Assembly: GCA_021732745.1 (NCBI GenBank)
Contig: JAKFUK010000005.1
Location: forward strand, 248,001 to 312,000
Direction: 5' to 3'
From: Nevskia sp.
GTDB taxonomy: Bacteria > Pseudomonadota > Gammaproteobacteria > Nevskiales > Nevskiaceae
DNA: 64,000 nucleotides
The translations under genes and the position numbers were made by a program. This document shows, piece by piece, positions 58,523 to 64,000 of the stretch; the stretch's first letter is position 1; the number at the start of each line of letters is the position of its first letter. Below the pieces are notes generated by a model. The model ran no database searches and was not told where the DNA came from. It was given only the letters and a program-made list of their open reading frames with translations.

Positions 58523-61213
58523 TCAGGGCCGGATGAAGCTCGACAAGAGCTTCACGTAAGCGCCCTGGTAGTAGATCGCCGGTTCGGTGACCGCGTAAGC
58601 CGCTTCGGCCGGGTTGTTCCACTCGTGATACGCCTTCTGCGCAGGCTGCTGGGTGGGCGGTGTCAGCCAGCCCGGCACGCCGTTGTTCTGGGCGCTGGCA
58701 TTCGGCCCGCCGGGAACGTAGCCCGGTGCCGGTCCGCAAGTGGTGCCGGCGTTGCGCAGATCGTCCCAGAGCGGATGGCCGTCCTGGAACCAGGCCTGGT
58801 GGTAGATCGTCGACAGGGACTTGGTGGTGCCCAGCGAATTGACGTTGCTGAGATAGACCAGCCCCAGCGGGTTGACGCCGTGGAAGTAGTGCAGCGTGTC
58901 TTCGGCGCGCGTCTCGAAGGCGGCCGGATTGGCCACGCCGATGCCGTAGCTCACGACATCGCGATTGCTGTTGCCGTAGTTGGCGCGCGGCTGGTGGCTG
59001 CCCCAGTGGTACTGATCCGGATGCAGGAAGGCGCGGTAGGGATCGTCGTTGGCGATCAGGCCGTAGACCTTGCCGGCGCTGTTGTTGGCGTCGTTGAGCT
59101 TGTCGTTGCGGATCGTCGCTTTAAGGGCTGCATCAGCATTCGGAAGGGCGGCGAAGAACAGCAGCGCACTGCCCTGTTCGGGCAGATAGCGGTTCCAGCC
59201 GATGTCGTGATACGGCCGCATCGCCCGGTAGCTGCTGCGCACGCGGTCCTGATAGCGGGCCTCGCCGGTCAATGCGTAGAGATAGATCGCCGCAACGGTC
59301 TGCAAGTTGTCCTGATCCTGAACGCTGAGGTCGGCATCGCCGTACTTGACGGTGCCGTCGTCGCAGGCAGTCTGCCGGGTGCTGCTCGATGCGAAACGGT
59401 CATAGGCCTGGATGGCGCGGCTGCGCAGGTCGGCAGCGTCCTGGGCCAGTGCCGGATAGCGCTGGAAGCTGAGTGCCGCGTGGGCAAACATGCCGGCCAC
59501 GGCCACCGTTGCCGAAGTGCAGGTCGGCACGTAGTAGCGCGGCTCGGGGCTGCTGCTCGGCGGCGTGACTTCGTTGTAGGTGATCTGGCCGACCTTCAGC
59601 AGCGCTGAGCCATCAGGGTTCTGCATCTTTTTCAGCCAGTCGATTTCCCACTTCACTTCGTCGATGACATCGGGCACGCCGTTGCCCGATTCGGGGATGT
59701 TGAAGTCATCGGTGAACGCAGCCGGATTTTCTTCCTGGGCGGCGAGCAACTGGTGGACCGGGCTGACCGCGTAGCTCACGTACTTGTTGCTGTCGCCGGC
59801 ATCGAACCAGCCGCCGCTCAGGTCGCGGATGGTGGCGGTGTTGTTGCGATCGTTGACATTGCGGGCCTGGCCGTCCTGGTTGGCTCCGACAAACGCCGCC
59901 TCGTCGGTCCAGCAGGCTTCTGCATACGGCTGGCGCTTGGCAAAGCCGCTGCGCTGGTAGAAGAACATGCGCACGGCGGCCTTCAGCGCGGGCTGGTAGA
60001 CCAGATTGCCGATGTTGAAGGCCGGCGAGCGCAGGTTCCGGTCGACATCGAGCACGTAGTAGCGGCCCGGCGTCTGCACGGCGGAGAAATCGAACCACCA
60101 GGCGGCGTCACCGGAGCTGGCATCGACCGCGCCGCCGTTCCACACCGTCGGCGCGCCTTGCAGCACGCTGACCCCGTCACTGCTGCGGATCACCCGGTAG
60201 ACGCTGCCCGGCGTGTAGCGGCGATTGCTGTCGTAGCCGACGTTCGGGTTGCGGATCACCGCCGTCTTGACTGCGGCCGGACGGTAGCCGAACTGGTCGA
60301 CCACGATGTGCTCGCTGACCGCTGCCTGGACCACCGGCGGGGCGGTCACCGTGAAGCTGGCGGCCGAGGTCGCCGTGCCGGCCGGGCTGGTGACTTTCAC
60401 GGTGCCGGAGGTGGCGGCGGTCGGGACGACAAAGCTCAGGCTGGTCGCGCTGATCACGGTCACGGCGGTGCTGGTGCTGCTGCCGAGCTGGGCGCTGGTG
60501 GCGCCGCTCAAGTTGCTGCCGGTCACGGTCACCGTGCTGCCGACCAGGCCCGAAGCCGGGCTGAAGCCGCTGATCGTCGGTGCCGGGGCCGGCGGCGTGG
60601 TCACCGTGAAGCTCGCCACCGAACTACCGCTGCCGCCCGGCGTGGTCACCTGCACGGTGCCCGAAACGGCCCCGGCCGGGACCACGAAACTGAGGCGGCT
60701 GGCGCTGTTCACGGTGACGGCAAGGCTGACGCCGGTACCGATCCGGGCGCTGGTCGCGCCGGTGAAGCGGCTGCCGTTGACCGTCACCCGGGTGCCGGGG
60801 AGGCCCGAAGCCGGGCTGAAGCTGCTGATCGTCGGCGGCAGGATCACCTTGAAATTGCTGCTGGAAGTGCCGGTGTAGCGCGGATTCGACAGCTTGATCC
60901 GGCCGCTGGCAGCGCCGGCCGGCACGCTGATGACGACGCTGGTTTCCGAAACCGACAGCAGCGGCACGGTCACCGCGCCGATCGTGGCCCGGTTGATCTG
61001 GGCCAGCCCGGTGCCGGCAACGGTGATCTGGGTGCCGACCGGGCCGGATGCAGGCGTGAAGTTGCTGATCGCCGGGCGCGGGTAGGTTTGCGCTTCGGCA
61101 ACACCCGGTGCCAGCCAGCTTGCAAGGGCGACGACCAGCGCCAGCGCGGCGGCGGGCAGGGCGTGCAGCAGACGGCCGGACGGGCGACGGTCGAGCAGGG
61201 AGCGAGCGAGCAT
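58523..61213 (-). CDS. Secreted glycoside hydrolase family 9 enzyme with three TIG/IPT domains
   Basis: An 896-residue exported glucanase-type enzyme. The signal peptide (about 1-42) ends in PGVAEA. Three ~85-residue IPT/TIG immunoglobulin-like domains (about 45-295) each start ISxFxPASGxxGTxxTVxG. A CelD_N-like Ig domain follows (IVVDQFGYRP, about 305-395). The GH9 catalytic domain has GGWFDAGDSNKY (catalytic Asp, about 470) and the C-terminal WNNPAEAAYAV (acid Glu, about 870). GH9 enzymes cut beta-1,4-glucans with inversion. ATG 61213 (GGAA upstream) is preferred over TTG 61228. It is convergent with glmU, with only 4 bases between their stop codons. Confidence 0.9.
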   Translation of the reverse strand: MLARSLLDRRPSGRLLHALPAAALALVVALASWLAPGVAEAQTYPRPAISNFTPASGPVGTQITVAGTGLAQINRATIGAVTVPLLSVSETSVVISVPAGAASGRIKLSNPRYTGTSSSNFKVILPPTISSFSPASGLPGTRVTVNGSRFTGATSARIGTGVSLAVTVNSASRLSFVVPAGAVSGTVQVTTPGGSGSSVASFTVTTPPAPAPTISGFSPASGLVGSTVTVTGSNLSGATSAQLGSSTSTAVTVISATSLSFVVPTAATSGTVKVTSPAGTATSAASFTVTAPPVVQAAVSEHIVVDQFGYRPAAVKTAVIRNPNVGYDSNRRYTPGSVYRVIRSSDGVSVLQGAPTVWNGGAVDASSGDAAWWFDFSAVQTPGRYYVLDVDRNLRSPAFNIGNLVYQPALKAAVRMFFYQRSGFAKRQPYAEACWTDEAAFVGANQDGQARNVNDRNNTATIRDLSGGWFDAGDSNKYVSYAVSPVHQLLAAQEENPAAFTDDFNIPESGNGVPDVIDEVKWEIDWLKKMQNPDGSALLKVGQITYNEVTPPSSSPEPRYYVPTCTSATVAVAGMFAHAALSFQRYPALAQDAADLRSRAIQAYDRFASSSTRQTACDDGTVKYGDADLSVQDQDNLQTVAAIYLYALTGEARYQDRVRSSYRAMRPYHDIGWNRYLPEQGSALLFFAALPNADAALKATIRNDKLNDANNSAGKVYGLIANDDPYRAFLHPDQYHWGSHQPRANYGNSNRDVVSYGIGVANPAAFETRAEDTLHYFHGVNPLGLVYLSNVNSLGTTKSLSTIYHQAWFQDGHPLWDDLRNAGTTCGPAPGYVPGGPNASAQNNGVPGWLTPPTQQPAQKAYHEWNNPAEAAYAVTEPAIYYQGAYVKLLSSFIRP

Positions 61214-61369
61214 GGCGGGGGTTTCCAAAGCGTGGCGGCGGCATCGGAGGCGATGGCGCGTTCGCAGCTTCGGCCCCGATTTCCTGGCTCGACCGAAGAG
61301 GCCGACGAGCGCAGTGGACGAGCGTATGGGTGGTTTTGACGACTTGCTATTGAGAAATCATCAATTTCA

Positions 61370-61807
61370 TCAGTCTGCGGACGAGGTGTGATCGCGGGTG
61401 ATCTTCCAGCCGTCCGCCATCCGCCGCAGCAGCAGGGTGAACAGGCCGTGCGGCCGATCGGCGGCGCGTTCCAGCGACCAGCGGCCGAAAACCAGCGCGG
61501 CGTCGGTGCCGACCACTTCGATGTCCAGCTCGGTGAAGCGCAGCCGACCCATCGCTGCACGATCACGGTAGCGGCTGCGATAGCCGTCCAGCGTGGCCTG
61601 CCAGCCGTGCTGGACGCGGTCGCCGGAGGCGAAGCGCAGGCCTTCGTCCTGCCAGTAGCCGGCCATGAAACGGTCGAGATCGCCGTCGTTCCAGGCTTCG
61701 GCCTGGGCGGCCAGCAGGCGGCGGATGGCGTCTTCATCACTCGATGGCGCGCCCTCGGCCGACAAGGCAGTGGCGGTCAGCAGCAGCGCGCGGCGGCTCA
61801 GGCGCAT
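61370..61807 (-). CDS. SnoaL/DUF4440-like (NTF2-fold) protein
   Basis: A 145-residue protein. A short basic/hydrophobic N-terminus (RLSRRALLLTATALSAEG) may be a signal peptide. The NTF2-like fold follows: AIRRLLAAQAEAWNDGDLDRFMAGYWQDE, then LDGYRSRY, FTELDIEVVG, ALVFGRWSLE and GLFTLLLRRMADGWKITRDHTS. This matches the ~120-residue DUF4440/SnoaL proteins. Function unknown. Its start lies 10 bp inside the end of the upstream HExxH gene, so the two are coupled. Confidence 0.85.
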   Translation of the reverse strand: MRLSRRALLLTATALSAEGAPSSDEDAIRRLLAAQAEAWNDGDLDRFMAGYWQDEGLRFASGDRVQHGWQATLDGYRSRYRDRAAMGRLRFTELDIEVVGTDAALVFGRWSLERAADRPHGLFTLLLRRMADGWKITRDHTSSAD

Positions 61808-62268
61808 TGCCCGCTCCGCTCAAGCAGCGCGTGGCGGGCCAGCCAGGCTTGCGCGTCTTCGCTGTCGTCGACAAACCACGCCGCCGCCGAGCCCAGAATG
61901 AAGCTGTAGCCCCAGGCGTCCATGTCGGCGAACGCGCGTTCCCGCGAGTAACCGGCGAGCTGGTCGGCCAGCAGGCATTGCAGGTAGCAGACGGCGTTTT
62001 CCTCGGTGTCGGTCCCGCCGGCATCGGTGTGCAGGCCGGATTTGCGTGCATCGTCCATGCACAGCCAGTGACAGGCTTCGTGGAGGGCGGAATGCACCGG
62101 CGTGTCCCGCCGCAGGTACAGGCGGTTGCCGACCAGCCCGGCTTCCGGTTCGCCCCAGTAGCTGCCGGGAATCGCCGCCCCGCGCGGCAGCCATTCGATG
62201 CCGAGCCCGCGCGCTTCGAGCAGCGTGCGCAGCGCGCCATCCGGCAATTGTTCGCAGGGCATGACCAT
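61798..62268 (-). CDS. Putative HExxH zinc-peptidase-like protein of unknown family
   Basis: About 156 residues. It carries a single HExxH motif in HSALHEACHWLCMDD (about 83-87), preceded by VGNRLYLRRDT and followed by acidic/His residues (LHTDAGGTDTEENAVCYLQCLL), a plausible third-ligand region with an E-x-x-A. This resembles small zincins, but no specific family is recognised. The start among three in-frame ATGs is uncertain: 62268 is chosen, and a longer reading to 62349 would add a hydrophobic N-terminus. It overlaps the SnoaL-like gene by 10 bp and is divergent from the penicillin-acylase gene. Confidence 0.62.
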   Translation of the reverse strand: MVMPCEQLPDGALRTLLEARGLGIEWLPRGAAIPGSYWGEPEAGLVGNRLYLRRDTPVHSALHEACHWLCMDDARKSGLHTDAGGTDTEENAVCYLQCLLADQLAGYSRERAFADMDAWGYSFILGSAAAWFVDDSEDAQAWLARHALLERSGQCA

Positions 62269-62399
62269 GCATGCGATTAGAGCAAACTTTCCCCGGAGGG
62301 CAGGGATACAGGCGTTTATGATCGACCTAAGCAGCAGAAACCAAAACAACAGGCTGGCCGACGCCGATCCCGGCGCATGCGTCCACGAGGAGAGCAGGG

Positions 62400-64000
62400 A
62401 TGAACCGATTTGACTGGCGTACCGTGCTGCGCGCGAGCTTGTTCGGTCTCGCCGCGCTTGGCCTCGCGGCTTGCAGCGATGGCGGCTCGCCGGATGCCGA
62501 CGGCGGTGGTGATGGCGGCAGCGACGGCCGCGTGCAGCAACCGGGGCCGGACCTGTTCCTGAACGTGCTGCCGCCCGGTTCCAACGGCAATTCGGCGGGC
62601 GGGCTGGGTCTGCCGGTCGGTGGCCTGCCGGTGCTGCGCTATCCGGAAAACTTCGTCGACCAGTTGGCGCTGTACGGCAACCTGAGCTACGCCCGTCCGG
62701 GCCTGAAGACCACGCCCTGCGCGCCGCCGCTGGCGATCAGCGAGCACGTCGCTGCATCCGATCTGGCCTGCAACTACTTCAAGACCGAAAGTCTGGAGCC
62801 GGTCGCCGGCACCGTGGTATCGACCCTGAATCTGACCGCGCCCGCTGGCGGCAACGTCAGCCTGCGCCGCGATCGCTGGGGCGTGCCGTTCATCAATGGC
62901 GACACCCGGCAAGCCGCGATGTACGGCTTCGGCTACGCATCCGCACAGGACCGGCTGTGGCTGCATGACGTGCTGCGCGCCATCGGTCGCGGCACGTTTT
63001 CGGAGTTCCTGGGACCGGCCGCAGACACCTTCGATTTCGACGGCAACATCGCCGTCGTCGCCGGTTACACCGAGGACGAGCTGAGCGCGATGGTGGAACT
63101 GGCGCGCAGCCGCTTCGGCACGCTCGGGGATCTGGCGATTGCCGATCTCGACAGCATGGTCGCCGGCATCAACGATTACATCGCAACGCTCAGCGGCCCC
63201 GCGCTGCTGCAACGGCCGCCGGAGTACGTGAGCCTGCGCCTGCCGGGCCTCGGCGACGGCGTGCTGCCGTTCCCGCCCCGGCCGTGGACGCGCAATGACA
63301 TCGTCGCTTCGGCGATCCTGATCCAGTCGATCTTCGCAGTCGGCGGCGGCAACGAATCGACCTCCGAACTGCTGCTGCAACGGCTCGATCCCGCATTCAC
63401 CGCCGGGGCGACGACGATCCCGCAGACCGCCTGCGAGTTCTGGCGCGATGTCCGCCACGCCAACGATCCGGACACCCATCGCACCATCAGCGCCAGCTTC
63501 GCCACCCAGTTTCCGGCGTCGGTGAATGAAAGCTGCCCGCAGGCCCTGCCTGCTGGTGCTGCGATCTGGGATGTCGGCAGCGTGCAGCCGCGCGCGGTGC
63601 TGGTGTCGGGCAACACGCCGATCGGCAACCCGGCGCTGCCGCTGCCTTTCCCGGTTTCGACGCCGGTGCAGACGCCGCTCGACCGGCTGCGGATGATCCC
63701 GGCGCTGTTCGGCAACACGCCGCGCCAGACTTCGGCCGTCGTGCCGTTCCGCCTCGATCTGCCCGCACCCAAGGCGCGCACCGTGTTCGCGGACCTGTCG
63801 CCGGCCAAGGCCGCGCGGCTGGCCTTGGCGGCAGCCGGCATTCCGCTGCCGGAGCGGATGTCGAACTTCATCGCCGTCACCGGCGATCAGACCGCCAGCG
63901 GCCATCCGATCGCGGTGATGGGGCCGCAGACCAGCTATTTCGTGCCGCAACTGCTTTGGGAAGTGTCGATGCGCTCCAACGGCGGCACGCCGCAGGATTT
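62400..64000 (+). CDS. Penicillin acylase family (Ntn hydrolase) lipoprotein, 3' end outside window
   Basis: The visible 533 residues carry a lipoprotein signal (SLFGLAALGLAACS, Cys at about 25). The acylase alpha-chain features are VSLRRDRWGVPFINGDTRQA and YGFGYASAQDRLWLHDVLRA. The region around PERMSNFIAVTGDQTASGHPI contains the likely autocatalytic N-terminal Ser of the beta chain (about S488, codon 63861-63863). Such enzymes hydrolyse amides, including acyl-homoserine lactones or beta-lactam side chains; the substrate here is unknown. ATG 62400 follows a GAGGAG Shine-Dalgarno. The frame remains open at the right edge. Confidence 0.88.
   Translation, partial: MNRFDWRTVLRASLFGLAALGLAACSDGGSPDADGGGDGGSDGRVQQPGPDLFLNVLPPGSNGNSAGGLGLPVGGLPVLRYPENFVDQLALYGNLSYARPGLKTTPCAPPLAISEHVAASDLACNYFKTESLEPVAGTVVSTLNLTAPAGGNVSLRRDRWGVPFINGDTRQAAMYGFGYASAQDRLWLHDVLRAIGRGTFSEFLGPAADTFDFDGNIAVVAGYTEDELSAMVELARSRFGTLGDLAIADLDSMVAGINDYIATLSGPALLQRPPEYVSLRLPGLGDGVLPFPPRPWTRNDIVASAILIQSIFAVGGGNESTSELLLQRLDPAFTAGATTIPQTACEFWRDVRHANDPDTHRTISASFATQFPASVNESCPQALPAGAAIWDVGSVQPRAVLVSGNTPIGNPALPLPFPVSTPVQTPLDRLRMIPALFGNTPRQTSAVVPFRLDLPAPKARTVFADLSPAKAARLALAAAGIPLPERMSNFIAVTGDQTASGHPIAVMGPQTSYFVPQLLWEVSMRSNGGTPQD

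Overview
This is a high-GC, densely packed bacterial chromosome segment. The partition and ATP synthase block (rsmG-parA-parB, SDR gene, atpIBEFHAGDC, then glmU), a PilG/PilI/ChpA/ChpC chemosensory cluster, a TIGR02049-type gshA and many GTAG-headed palindromic repeats all point to a gammaproteobacterium. Within that class a Nevskiales/Xanthomonadales-like organism is my low-confidence guess. No rRNA, tRNA, CRISPR array or recognisable transposase gene was seen.

Layout. 1-8.0 kb: the tail of an epimerase, a kynureninase-like PLP enzyme coupled to a GNAT gene, a BAX-inhibitor-like membrane protein, a DMT-like protein, an amidase, an NYN/M23 gene pair, and the chaperones CbpA and Hsp20. 8.1-14.4 kb: a reduced Pil-Chp chemosensory operon for type IV pilus control; PilH and the receptor PilJ are not in the cluster. 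14.8-28.2 kb: gshA, an acetoacetate-decarboxylase-like protein, an EamA transporter, secreted hydrolases (PHB-depolymerase-like, prolyl oligopeptidase, S15-like), an HD hydrolase and a pair of overlapping amidohydrolase genes of which the second has lost most metal ligands.

28.2-30.5 kb: the most foreign-looking stretch. An ~860 bp imperfect palindrome abuts a markedly A+T-rich two-gene operon encoding unknown membrane proteins, with an operator-like palindrome upstream. 30.5-36.6 kb: a small STYRR-type HTH protein, a six-PAS hybrid kinase with two receiver domains and an Hpt domain, and an OmpR-type regulator, forming a likely phosphorelay. 36.7-42.9 kb: a CoA-binding protein, a three-gene secreted operon with a CXXCW-like rhodanese, and a divergent ECF sigma factor/Ser-Thr kinase pair.

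43.1-58.5 kb: the housekeeping core rsmG-parAB, SDR, complete F1Fo ATP synthase, then an inserted module (small Cys-rich exported protein, beta-carbonic anhydrase and a SulP anion transporter, probably for CO2/bicarbonate handling), then glmU. 58.5-64 kb: a secreted GH9 glucanase with three TIG domains, a SnoaL-like protein overlapping an HExxH protein, and a penicillin-acylase-family lipoprotein running off the window.

A striking overall property is the load of non-coding palindromes: paired GTAG-headed hairpins with several stem sequences, CGCAAAG-type palindromes, a MITE-like 165 bp element and the 860 bp palindrome. Several sit exactly at the 3' ends of genes and supply their stop codons.
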